A stretch of 64,000 nt of DNA from an uncultured Nitrospirota bacterium (GTDB lineage Bacteria; Nitrospinota; Nitrospinia; CAJXCL01): assembly GCA_913051775.1 (NCBI GenBank), contig CAJXCL010000004.1, positions 1 to 64,000 of the forward strand, read 5' to 3'. A model generated the notes under the pieces. That model saw only the letters and a list, made by a program, of their open reading frames with translations, was not told the origin of the DNA and did no database searches. Position 1 is the stretch's first letter. Each line of letters starts with the position of its first letter. Shown here in pieces: positions 19,960-29,395 of this stretch. Both the position numbers and the translations under genes were made by a program.

Positions 19960-21432
19960 TTAAAAAAGGCTGGAGCTTTGGGCAATTTCTAAAATCCAGG
20001 ATGGAAAAATTCCCAATTGAATTGTGCCAATAACAGCTATGACGAGGGCGGCAAGTGTGAATGGAGAGATAGATAATGGTGGAAATTCTCTCACGGGGTC
20101 TTTTATGTAGATGAGAACGGTAATCCTGAGATAGTAAAATACTGCTACAACGGAATTAAGCAGGCCGATTACGGCAAGGCCTACATATCCCGCTTTTATT
20201 GCCGCGCTAAAAATATAAAACTTTCCGAAAAATCCCGCCAAGGGTGGAATGCCGGCTAATGAAAACATGAAAACAGCCATGGTAAATCCAAGCAAAGGAT
20301 GACGTGATGCTAACCCGGAATAGTCTTCAAGGTTTAGGTTTTCTTCTCCTTTTTTTCCTAATACAATAACTACTGTAAACGCTCCGATATTCATAAATGC
20401 GTAGGCTAACATATAATAAAGAACTGCAGTTGAGCCAATTTCATTGGCCGCAACAAGCGCGACCAGCACATAACCAGCATGCGAGATGGAAGAATAAGCA
20501 AGCATTCTTTTAATATTAGTCTGCGCAAGAGCGGTAAGGTTTCCAACTGTCATGGTCAGCGCGGCTATAACCCAGATGAGTGACACCCAGTGATCTGTTA
20601 TTCCGCCCAATCCTACAAGAAATACCCGGAAGAAAGCGGCGAATCCGGCGGCTTTCGGGCCAACGGACATAAACGCTGTTATGGCAGTGGGTGCTCCTTC
20701 ATAGACGTCCGGTGTCCACATATGGAACGGGACGGAAGCAACCTTGAACCCTAACCCGATAACCATTAACCCAGTTCCCAAATAAAGCAGGGTTGCTGAA
20801 TTTAAAGTGTCACCTTTTATGGCCGCTGCAATTTCTTTCAGGTTGGTTGATCCAGTGGCGCCATAGATTAAAGCCATGCCGTAAAGTAAAAAGCCTGTGG
20901 CAAAAGCCCCTAATAGAAAATATTTTAAGGCGGATTCTGTGGATTCAACTTTTGCGCGGTTAAACCCGGCTAAGATATAAAGAGAGATGGACATTAACTC
21001 AAGCCCGAGAAAGACTGTTATCAAGCTTGCAGCTAAAGCCATCAACATCATCCCAGCTGTAGCAAAAAGAAGCAGGGCATAATATTCACTGTGGTTAAGA
21101 TCTTCCTGCTCCATGTAGTTGATGGAGATCATGATAGTGAGCGCGGTTCCGATACAGAAAATCACATTAAAAAAAGCGGCAAAGTTATCTGCAGCAATAG
21201 TATTGTTGAAGGCGTAAACAGCGGGGCCAAAGTCATTCATAGACGAGATACCCGCGAGTATAACTCCGCCAAGGGCTACATATGGTAAAAGTTTTTTATC
21301 TATTTTAAATGGTAAAAGTTTTTGATCATTTATAAACAGGTCGAGTACCAGGATTAGCAGTCCTGTGACGCATAAAGTTAATATATGACAAATAGCTGAC
21401 AAGTTTATCTCTGGCGTTTGAATCATTTCCAT
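19960..21432 (-). CDS. nuoN: NADH-quinone oxidoreductase subunit N
   Basis: Last gene of nuo operon; LKYFLLGAFATGFLLYG, VPFHMWTPDVYEGAPTAITAFMSVGPKAAGFAA, RMLAYSSISHAGYVL. Confidence 0.95.
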   Translation of the reverse strand: MEMIQTPEINLSAICHILTLCVTGLLILVLDLFINDQKLLPFKIDKKLLPYVALGGVILAGISSMNDFGPAVYAFNNTIAADNFAAFFNVIFCIGTALTIMISINYMEQEDLNHSEYYALLLFATAGMMLMALAASLITVFLGLELMSISLYILAGFNRAKVESTESALKYFLLGAFATGFLLYGMALIYGATGSTNLKEIAAAIKGDTLNSATLLYLGTGLMVIGLGFKVASVPFHMWTPDVYEGAPTAITAFMSVGPKAAGFAAFFRVFLVGLGGITDHWVSLIWVIAALTMTVGNLTALAQTNIKRMLAYSSISHAGYVLVALVAANEIGSTAVLYYMLAYAFMNIGAFTVVIVLGKKGEENLNLEDYSGLASRHPLLGFTMAVFMFSLAGIPPLAGFFGKFYIFSAAIKAGYVGLAVIGLLNSVVAVFYYLRITVLIYIKDPVREFPPLSISPFTLAALVIAVIGTIQLGIFPSWILEIAQSSSLF

Positions 21433-21564
21433 AATTTATTCCTAAAGAATTAGACAGGATTGCAGGATTAAAATGATTATTTTAAAAAGTCTTGCATCCT
21501 CGTCTTTTTATTACATCTATAAAATCCAGTCTATCCAGCTCACCCCTTCAAAAAAAGTGGTTAA

Positions 21565-23112
21565 TTATTTTTTCTCCTCTTTTTCTGTAAGAAGTTCATA
21601 GAATGATTTTTGTGGTTTTTTCTCATTAATCTTTCCTCTTTTTCTTCCTTCTTCAACCTGTGAAACAAGATGGTCTACAGAAGTGTTTATTTTACTCAAG
21701 AAAGGTTTAGGGTAGATGCCAACCCATACTATAAAAAGGAGCACCGGAACCATGATGGTTATTTCCCTTCTGTCCAAGTCTAATAACTTTTTGTTTTCCG
21801 GATTGGTTAGGTCATTGCATATCATTCTCTGATATGTCCAGAGAAGATATGAAGCACCTAACATAACGCCTATTACAGCCATTCCCGCATAGACTTTGCT
21901 GTATTGAAATGCGCCGACTAAAATCAAAAACTCCCCGACAAACCCGTTTAGTCCTGGCAACGCCATGGAAGATAGGGTGACGAGCAAAAAGAAGGTGGAG
22001 TAGAGCGGGATTTGCTTTGATAAACCGCCGTACTCTGAAATTTCACGGGTATGACGGCGATCATAAATCATTCCTACCATCAGGAAGAGGGCTCCGGTGG
22101 AGAGTCCGTGGTTAATCATCTGAATAACTCCACCCTTTATTCCGCTCACGTTAAAAGCAAAAATTCCCAAAACAATAAATCCAAGATGACTGACTGAAGA
22201 GTATGCCACCAGTTTTTTAATATCGCTTTGCACCAGCGCCATTAAAGCGCCGTAAATAATTCCAATAACGGAGAGTGAGCAGATTATAAAGGCCGCCTGA
22301 TGAGAGGCGTAAGGAAAAAGAGGCAGACAGAATCGGATAAACCCGTAAGTTCCCATTTTTAGCAAAACTCCGGCTAATATAACCGATCCGGCTGTAGGGG
22401 CCTCCACGTGGGCGTCGGGCAGCCAGGTGTGAAATGGAAACATAGGAACTTTAATGGCAAAGGCTATTCCAAATGCCAGGAAAAGCCATAATTGGGCGCT
22501 AACTGGAATATCAAGCTGGTGCAACTTTATGAGATCGAAGGTTACTTCCTTGTTAACTTTAAAATTCAAATATACCAGGATTAATATTGCTGCCAACATA
22601 AGAACAGAGCCGGCCATGGTATAGAGGAAAAACTTTATGGCGGCGTAAATTCGTCTCGGACCTCCCCATATGCCGATTATTAAATACATGGGGATCAGCA
22701 TGATTTCCCAGAAGACATAAAAAAGAAACAGATCTAATGAGATAAAAACTCCTACCATTCCTACTTCAAGAAACAGCATGGAAATCATATATTCTTTAAG
22801 TCGTTTTGTAATATTCCAGGAGGCAAGAATACAGATGACTGTTAAAAATGTAGTGAGTAATACTAAAAAGAGAGAAATGCCGTCTATCCCGACGTAATAG
22901 TTAATCCCAAAACCTTCAATCCAGGCCGCTTTTTCTGAAAACTGCATTTCTGCTGTTCCGGGATTAAACCCAAAATAAATGCGGAGAGAGAAGATAAAAT
23001 TAAGAAAAGCCGTGGCCAGGGCTGTCTTTTTTACCGCAGCCGCATTCTCTGCATTGCAAAAAAGAATGGCAATGATTCCCACAAGGGGTAAAAATGTAAT
23101 TACAGTTAGCAT
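21565..23112 (-). CDS. nuoM: NADH-quinone oxidoreductase subunit M
   Basis: [55 protein letters not shown]. Confidence 0.95.
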   Translation of the reverse strand: MLTVITFLPLVGIIAILFCNAENAAAVKKTALATAFLNFIFSLRIYFGFNPGTAEMQFSEKAAWIEGFGINYYVGIDGISLFLVLLTTFLTVICILASWNITKRLKEYMISMLFLEVGMVGVFISLDLFLFYVFWEIMLIPMYLIIGIWGGPRRIYAAIKFFLYTMAGSVLMLAAILILVYLNFKVNKEVTFDLIKLHQLDIPVSAQLWLFLAFGIAFAIKVPMFPFHTWLPDAHVEAPTAGSVILAGVLLKMGTYGFIRFCLPLFPYASHQAAFIICSLSVIGIIYGALMALVQSDIKKLVAYSSVSHLGFIVLGIFAFNVSGIKGGVIQMINHGLSTGALFLMVGMIYDRRHTREISEYGGLSKQIPLYSTFFLLVTLSSMALPGLNGFVGEFLILVGAFQYSKVYAGMAVIGVMLGASYLLWTYQRMICNDLTNPENKKLLDLDRREITIMVPVLLFIVWVGIYPKPFLSKINTSVDHLVSQVEEGRKRGKINEKKPQKSFYELLTEKEEKK

Positions 23113-23188
23113 AAATATTGTCGAAAAATTTTCATACTCACCCGCCTATGTGACAGCATAGGTATTTTATTTTAGGCACTTATTGCTG

Positions 23189-24958
23189 TCAGCCTATAAA
23201 AAAATACAGAATAACAACAAAACCAACAACCATCATCAAGGCATAATTTCGAACATGTCCTGTCTGTAAGTGTCTTATGTATTGTCCGCAATCCTTGGCA
23301 AATATTGCGACCTGGTTTACCAGACCATCTATAATTTCAACATCAAAAATTTTCCAAATACCCTGCGCGACTTTCAATCCTGGTTTTGTAACTAAATTCA
23401 TATATAACTGTCCAAAACATGTATCTATAGCTTCTACAGGATTACGTGCCAGGCGTAGGAAAAGCTTGCTTCCTTTTCTGTACAACCAGTCTGTATCAAG
23501 GTTTATAGCCTTCAACTCTGGTGGGTAGATGCCGTTTACCATAAGATATGTAAAAGCTAATGCAGAAAAGAAAAGTATCTGCAGCATTTCCATTACATGC
23601 GCTCCAGTGTAAGGAACAAAGTCAACAGGATACGGGAGAATGCTATATAAAAGACCGGGAAAAATTCCAATAAATATACAGAGAAATGCTGCTATTCCCA
23701 TTGCAATCATCATATTAAGAGGAGGTTCCTTTGTTCTAATGCCTGAATCGTGAGCAAAAAAAGCAAAATAGGGGATTTTAATGCCTGAATGATGAAATAC
23801 ACCAGCGGAAGCGAACATCAGAACCAGCCATACCAGAGTATAATGCCCATCTCCCGTTGCAGTTATTACCATCGATTTACTTATAAAACCACTAAATAGA
23901 GGAAACCCGGAAATAGATGCAGCACCGATCATACAAAAAACAGCCGTTATCGGCATGGTTTTATATAATCCTCCCAGATCCGTTCCATTGATTTTTCCGG
24001 TCATATGCAAAACAGACCCCATGGACATAAAAAGTAGAGCTTTATAGATTATATGGCTGAAGGCATGAGCGGCTGTACCATTGATAGACATTTCAGTACC
24101 AATTCCTATACCAACAACCATGAAGCCAACCTGGTTAATCAAGCTGTATGATAAGACCCTCCTTAAGTCATTTTCAATAACGGCATAAAAAATGGGGAAT
24201 GCTGTCATTATGGTCCCAATAACGATCAAAATGGGTGTTCCCGGAAAAGCTCTTGCCAAAACGTAGACCGCTGTTTTAGTGGTAAAGGCGCTTAACACCA
24301 CTGTACCTGTTATAGTAGCTTCAGGATATGCATCAGGTAACCATGCATGGAGAATTGGCCAAGCGCAATTTACACCAAATCCAAGAAAAATAAGATAAGT
24401 ACCGAGGTTACTTAAGCCTAAATACTTAAACTCTATGGAGCCTGTAGTATTAGCATGGATTACTATACCTGCAAGAAGGAACAAACCACCCACAATATGA
24501 ACTACAGAATATCTCAAAGCTGCTTCATAGGCTGCTTTGGTTCTGCGAGCTAAAACAAGACATACTGACCCTATAGTCATCATTTCCCAGAAGAAGAAAA
24601 GAGAAATAAGGTCACCAGAAAAAACAACACCAAGTGCGCTGCCCGCATATACAAAGGTTGCCCAATAATCGAGATCTTTCTTTACGTGTAGAGCAAAAAT
24701 TATTGATATAAATGAGATTATATGAAATATATATCCCCAGACCATGCTGAGTTTGTCTATTTTGCCGAAAACCAATTGAAAGCCCAGGAAATTTACTGTC
24801 CAATGTATTCCTTCAGGCAAAAACAGAAGGTTTATAAAACCCACAACGGGTAACAGTACTAGAAAAGCAGACTTTGCTTTTCCTTTTATAAAGGGGATAA
24901 AAAATGCTCCAAAAATAAATATAAGTGCTGGTGGCAGATCAATCATAATAATCCTCAT
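23189..24958 (-). CDS. MrpD-like complex I antiporter subunit with NuoL-like C-terminus
   Basis: HAWLPDAYPEATITGTVVLSAFTTKTAVYVL (MrpD-like quinone/proton antiporter domain); C-terminus VDGxVNQ..IRHLQTGHVRNYALMMVVGFVVILYF resembles NuoL. Confidence 0.85.
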   Translation of the reverse strand: MRIIMIDLPPALIFIFGAFFIPFIKGKAKSAFLVLLPVVGFINLLFLPEGIHWTVNFLGFQLVFGKIDKLSMVWGYIFHIISFISIIFALHVKKDLDYWATFVYAGSALGVVFSGDLISLFFFWEMMTIGSVCLVLARRTKAAYEAALRYSVVHIVGGLFLLAGIVIHANTTGSIEFKYLGLSNLGTYLIFLGFGVNCAWPILHAWLPDAYPEATITGTVVLSAFTTKTAVYVLARAFPGTPILIVIGTIMTAFPIFYAVIENDLRRVLSYSLINQVGFMVVGIGIGTEMSINGTAAHAFSHIIYKALLFMSMGSVLHMTGKINGTDLGGLYKTMPITAVFCMIGAASISGFPLFSGFISKSMVITATGDGHYTLVWLVLMFASAGVFHHSGIKIPYFAFFAHDSGIRTKEPPLNMMIAMGIAAFLCIFIGIFPGLLYSILPYPVDFVPYTGAHVMEMLQILFFSALAFTYLMVNGIYPPELKAINLDTDWLYRKGSKLFLRLARNPVEAIDTCFGQLYMNLVTKPGLKVAQGIWKIFDVEIIDGLVNQVAIFAKDCGQYIRHLQTGHVRNYALMMVVGFVVILYFFIG

Positions 24959-25184
24959 CTCTTTTTGTAAGAGTACGTAGCCAGTGTTTTGCCGCGAGGA
25001 CTAGGCCTACGCAGCATACAAACCCATAGATAGCAAAAAAACCGAACCATTCATCCCATCCAAAATGGCCATGTTTATGAACAAAAACATCTCCTAAAAA
25101 AAGAAGAGCGCATAAAACATATAAAATTATCCGGACTTTTTTTGCATTTTCAGGGTTATCAAATATTGTCAATTCTTTTTTCAT
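24939..25184 (-). CDS. small membrane protein in nuo operon
   Basis: 81 aa, two TM segments; between two antiporter subunits with overlapping ends. Confidence 0.75.
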   Translation of the reverse strand: MKKELTIFDNPENAKKVRIILYVLCALLFLGDVFVHKHGHFGWDEWFGFFAIYGFVCCVGLVLAAKHWLRTLTKRDEDYYD

Positions 25185-25185
25185 T

Positions 25186-26676
25186 TTAGTTTCCTCCTCC
25201 TGGAGCAGACAAAATTAGATTAGCCAGCTCAATCAAAGTTGAAGAATTAAAGAATAGAAGTAAAGTCCCTATTGCAGTAAGCGTAAGAGGAACTACCATA
25301 GCTATAGGAGCTTCATGCTTTTCCGGACTTTCACCTTCTGGCAGTTCTTTAAAAAATGCCGCATAAATGATTGGAAGAAAATAACAAGCGTTAAGAATAG
25401 AGCTGACAATCAATACAATGAGCAACGAGATGTGTTTAGATTCTATGGAACCTAAAGCAAGGTACCATTTTGAGACAAAGCCGGCAAATAGAGGCATACC
25501 AATCATGTTCATTGCGCCGATAGAGAAAGCAGCCATAGTCCAGGGCATTTTTCTGGCGATTCCGTTCAACTCGCTGATTTTTGTTTTATGAGCTGCTACA
25601 TAAATAGCTCCGGCACAAAAGAATAGTGTGATTTTTGAAAATGCATGATTGGTTATGTGAATCATCCCTCCGGTCATGCCACTGACTGACAGCATAGCCA
25701 TTCCTAAAACTATATAAGAGAGCTGGCTTATTGTGGAATACGCTAGTCTTGCTTTCAGATTATCTTTAGTGAGGGCAATAACAGAAGATATTATTATTGT
25801 GAATGAAGCAATATAAGCGGTTGTTATTCCGACATTAAGGGCCTGGAGGGTCTCCGGTCCAAAGATGAAGTAGATCATTCGTACAATTGAGAAGACTCCG
25901 ACTTTTACAACGGCAACGGCGTGTAAAAGTGCGCTTACAGGTGTTGGAGCGACCATTGCGGAAGGAAGCCAATTGTGAAAAGGCATGACAGCAGCCTTGG
26001 CAAAGCCAAAAATAAAGAGGAAAAAAACTATCGTAAGTACGGTTTTCTCCTGACTTACGATCTCTCCCGGGAATATTCCACCTGCTTTGAAATTGAGAGT
26101 ACCAGCAAAAACGAAAGTTAAAATAACAGCTGGCAATAAAAACACCTTGGAAGTTCCGATTAAATACCAGAGATACTTGCCGCCTCCTTCGTAAGCTTCA
26201 GGCGTTTCCTTGTGCGCGACCAGGGGATAGGTAACCAATGTAATAATTTCATAGAACAAAAATAATGTGAATAAATTAGCCGCAAAAGCGGCTCCTATGG
26301 TAGCTGAAAGTGTGATCGCGAAACAGCAGTAAAACCTTGTTTGCGCGTGCTCCTTGAGAGTGCGCATATAGCCTATAGAATAAAAAGATGTAAGGACCCA
26401 AAGAAAAGAAGCCGTCAACGCAAACATCAGTCCGAGGGCGTCAACTCTGAATTCGATTGATAAGCCGGGCAAGATCGTGACGAGTAAAAGCTCAATTTTT
26501 TTCCCGGCAAAAATAGCGGGAGCCATGGAAAGAATGATTAAAAATTTTATTGTGGCTGCCCCAATAGAACAAGATTCCCTTCTATTAGGGTTATCTTTAG
26601 TTATGACGATTAGAATGGCCGCAACCAGAGACACAGTAACCGCCAGCAAAGGTTTTATAGAAGTAATAGTTTCCAT
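25186..26676 (-). CDS. MrpD/NuoL-like proton antiporter subunit
   Basis: MPFHNWLPSAMVAPTPVSALLHAVAVVKVGVFSIVR; position immediately after nuoK. Confidence 0.88.
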   Translation of the reverse strand: METITSIKPLLAVTVSLVAAILIVITKDNPNRRESCSIGAATIKFLIILSMAPAIFAGKKIELLLVTILPGLSIEFRVDALGLMFALTASFLWVLTSFYSIGYMRTLKEHAQTRFYCCFAITLSATIGAAFAANLFTLFLFYEIITLVTYPLVAHKETPEAYEGGGKYLWYLIGTSKVFLLPAVILTFVFAGTLNFKAGGIFPGEIVSQEKTVLTIVFFLFIFGFAKAAVMPFHNWLPSAMVAPTPVSALLHAVAVVKVGVFSIVRMIYFIFGPETLQALNVGITTAYIASFTIIISSVIALTKDNLKARLAYSTISQLSYIVLGMAMLSVSGMTGGMIHITNHAFSKITLFFCAGAIYVAAHKTKISELNGIARKMPWTMAAFSIGAMNMIGMPLFAGFVSKWYLALGSIESKHISLLIVLIVSSILNACYFLPIIYAAFFKELPEGESPEKHEAPIAMVVPLTLTAIGTLLLFFNSSTLIELANLILSAPGGGN

Positions 26677-26831
26677 TTTTATTTTTCTTTTTGTTTAGCC
26701 ATAAAGGTACTAAGGCAGAAAGATAAATGATTTTGTGTTTTGGTGGTAGAGCTTGTCTATTTTTTCTCCTTTTTACTCATTTCCATGCTCTGCGTGGAAA
26801 TAAGAAAAATCCAGTCTATCCTGTCGAAAAA

Positions 26832-27149
26832 TTAGAGTTTCAATAAATTAATTTCATCCACATTGGCTGTGGGTTTATTTCTAAAAATTGCGATAACAAT
26901 TGCCAAACCCACTGCAGCTTCTGCTGCCGCCACAGTCATCACCATGAAGGTAAAAATATGGCCATCCAGGTTATTCAGAAATTTGGAAAAGGCAACAAAA
27001 GTCAAATTTACGGCGTTAAGCATTAGCTCAATGGACATAAAAATCATAATGACATTCCGACGGAGCATTACACCTGCCACTCCGAGAGAGAATAGAATAG
27101 CGCTTACTAATAAGTAATGAGTTAAGGGAACCATGTTTTCAATTAACAA
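26832..27149 (-). CDS. nuoK: NADH-quinone oxidoreductase subunit K
   Basis: [50 protein letters not shown]. Confidence 0.96.
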   Translation of the reverse strand: MLIENMVPLTHYLLVSAILFSLGVAGVMLRRNVIMIFMSIELMLNAVNLTFVAFSKFLNNLDGHIFTFMVMTVAAAEAAVGLAIVIAIFRNKPTANVDEINLLKL

Positions 27150-27229
27150 TTAGTATTTATCAATTAACAATTTTCAAAGAGAAGCTTAAAGCATCCCGAT
27201 GACGGATTACTAATGACCAATGACTAAAT

Positions 27230-27736
27230 TTAATCAATTTTAGTCTTTGCAAGCATTACTGCCCCGATAATAGCAACCAGGAGTAAAATAGAAGCTATTT
27301 CAAAAGGGAGTAGATAATCTGTAAACAAAATTTTTCCAACCAGGGCAGTGGTGCCGAAATCTTCTCCGATCTGCGTTCCTTGATTCAGTCCACTGGCTTT
27401 TAATGTACTGAATAGTTTTATGAAGGCACCGACTGCCAATAAAAATCCTAAAAAGCTCAATAAAACATTTTTGTCTCTTGATTTCCAAATAGGTTCATTC
27501 CCGCGCAGGTTCAGCAACATAATGATAAACATGAACAGCACCATAATAGCGCCTGCATAAACCAGAATCTGAATGGCCGCGATAAAATGTGCGTTCAGTA
27601 AAACGAAAAGTCCTGCCAGACAGAACATGACCAGGATCATGTTTAAGACAGCGGCAACCGGGTTCCAGCTTATAATCATTAAAAAGGCCGCTAGTACAGC
27701 CACGCCGCCAAATATAAAAAAAATTAATAATTCCAT
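27230..27736 (-). CDS. nuoJ: NADH-quinone oxidoreductase subunit J
   Basis: NPVAAVLNMILVMFCLAGLFVLLNAHFIAAIQILVYAGAIMVLFMFIIMLLN. Confidence 0.95.
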   Translation of the reverse strand: MELLIFFIFGGVAVLAAFLMIISWNPVAAVLNMILVMFCLAGLFVLLNAHFIAAIQILVYAGAIMVLFMFIIMLLNLRGNEPIWKSRDKNVLLSFLGFLLAVGAFIKLFSTLKASGLNQGTQIGEDFGTTALVGKILFTDYLLPFEIASILLLVAIIGAVMLAKTKID

Positions 27737-28278
27737 TTGCCGTAAATCTCTTTTATGTAATTGAGTCGTTTTTGTAATTTATTTTTTGATATAAGTAACT
27801 GGTCTTTTTTATAAAACATCTTGTTTCTATCCAGGTCAGCTATTTCACATTCATCGCTCATCACAATGGCTTCTTTCGGGCAGACTTCCTCACAGAACCC
27901 GCAGAAAATGCAGCGAGCCATGTTAATACTGAAAGATTTCGGATACCTTTCCTTTTCCAGTTCTGTTTCATCAGGTTGAATTTCTATACATTTAGCCGGA
28001 CAAACAATTTCGCATAATCCACAAGCCACGCACCGTTCTGTACCATTTTCATCAACCACTAGAACAGGACGGCCCCTGTAAGCGGGAGGAAATTCTACTT
28101 TTTCATCCGGATAATAGAGCGTGAATATTTTTCTTTTTTTATCTTTATTTAATAGTGCTGGAATAAAACCAATCAAATTTCTGAAGAAATGATTGGAAGT
28201 TACAGATATTCCCCGGAAGATTTCCGGCAGATAAATCCTTTCCCACCAGGTCATTGTGATGTTACGATTTACTATCAT
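27724..28278 (-). CDS. nuoI: NADH-quinone oxidoreductase subunit I
   Basis: Two 4Fe-4S motifs CVACGLCEIVCPAKCI and CIFCGFCEEVCP. Confidence 0.95.
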   Translation of the reverse strand: MIVNRNITMTWWERIYLPEIFRGISVTSNHFFRNLIGFIPALLNKDKKRKIFTLYYPDEKVEFPPAYRGRPVLVVDENGTERCVACGLCEIVCPAKCIEIQPDETELEKERYPKSFSINMARCIFCGFCEEVCPKEAIVMSDECEIADLDRNKMFYKKDQLLISKNKLQKRLNYIKEIYGKWNY

Positions 28279-28284
28279 AATAAG

Positions 28285-29358
28285 TTACTGCAAAATTAAA
28301 ATTACAATTCCCGTTACTAAAATATTTGCCAGAGACAATGGTAAAAGAATTTTCCAGCCTAATTTCATGATCTGATCATACCTAAATCTCGGCAATGTCC
28401 AGCGAATTGTCATCTGAAACCATATGAAAAAGATTACCTTGACCCAGAAGACAGATATATGGATCAACATAAGAATTATATTAGCCAATGTTTCATTTAA
28501 AAATGAGAGCATGGATAAGATCAATGCGGAGGAAATAAAAGGGATATGCCATGCGCCAAAGAAGAGGGTCGTTACCATCGCGGAAATAGTAACAATTTCC
28601 AGAAACTCTGCCATATAAAACATCCCGAATTTCAATCCGCTGTATTCCAGAAAATATCCGGCAATGATTTCAGATTCGCCTTCCGCAACATCAAATGGCG
28701 CCCGTTTATTTTCTGCAATAGCGCAGGCTAAAAACATAAAAAATCCAAGTGGCTGCAAAAAAATTCCCCAGCGAAAAAAACTTTCCTGAGCAGCGCCAAT
28801 TTGAGTTAGCTGTAAAGAACCGTAAACCATGAAGACACCTACCAAGGTAAAACCCATCGCGACTTCATATGAAATCATCTGAGCGCTCGCCCTTAGAGAG
28901 CCGAGCAAAGACCAGTTGTTGTTGGAAGACCAGCCGGCAATAACAGTGCCGTACGTTGCAAGAGAAGATATTGCAAAAATAAAGATGAGCCCCACATCAA
29001 GGTCTGCAATGACGAGCTTGATATGTTTTCCGCCAATAACGTATTCCCCTCCAAAAGGAATCACAGCGAAGGTAAGCAATGCTGGTACAACACATATAAT
29101 CGGGCTCAGCGTATGCATTATCTTATTAGCGCCCTCCGGAATAAAATCTTCTTTCGCAAGCATCTTAATGGCATCCGCAATTGGATGAAACAGACCTATC
29201 ATGGAAAAGCCAAGGATATCCGCTCTATTAGCTCCTATCCTGTCCTGCATTAGAGCGCTTTGTTTTCTCTCTACCCAGGTCAATAGTGGAGCAAAGACGC
29301 CCATATTGAGCCCAAAGATAAAAAGCACTTTAGCAGTAGTGATTAAAAAATCTTCCAT
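28285..29358 (-). CDS. nuoH: NADH-quinone oxidoreductase subunit H
   Basis: ERKQSALMQDRIGANRADILG, ENKRAPFDVAEGESEIIAGYFLEYSG. Confidence 0.96.
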   Translation of the reverse strand: MEDFLITTAKVLFIFGLNMGVFAPLLTWVERKQSALMQDRIGANRADILGFSMIGLFHPIADAIKMLAKEDFIPEGANKIMHTLSPIICVVPALLTFAVIPFGGEYVIGGKHIKLVIADLDVGLIFIFAISSLATYGTVIAGWSSNNNWSLLGSLRASAQMISYEVAMGFTLVGVFMVYGSLQLTQIGAAQESFFRWGIFLQPLGFFMFLACAIAENKRAPFDVAEGESEIIAGYFLEYSGLKFGMFYMAEFLEIVTISAMVTTLFFGAWHIPFISSALILSMLSFLNETLANIILMLIHISVFWVKVIFFIWFQMTIRWTLPRFRYDQIMKLGWKILLPLSLANILVTGIVILILQ

Positions 29359-29395
29359 AAAAATTTATCTGCCTAAATCTGCGAAAGTCTAAGTC

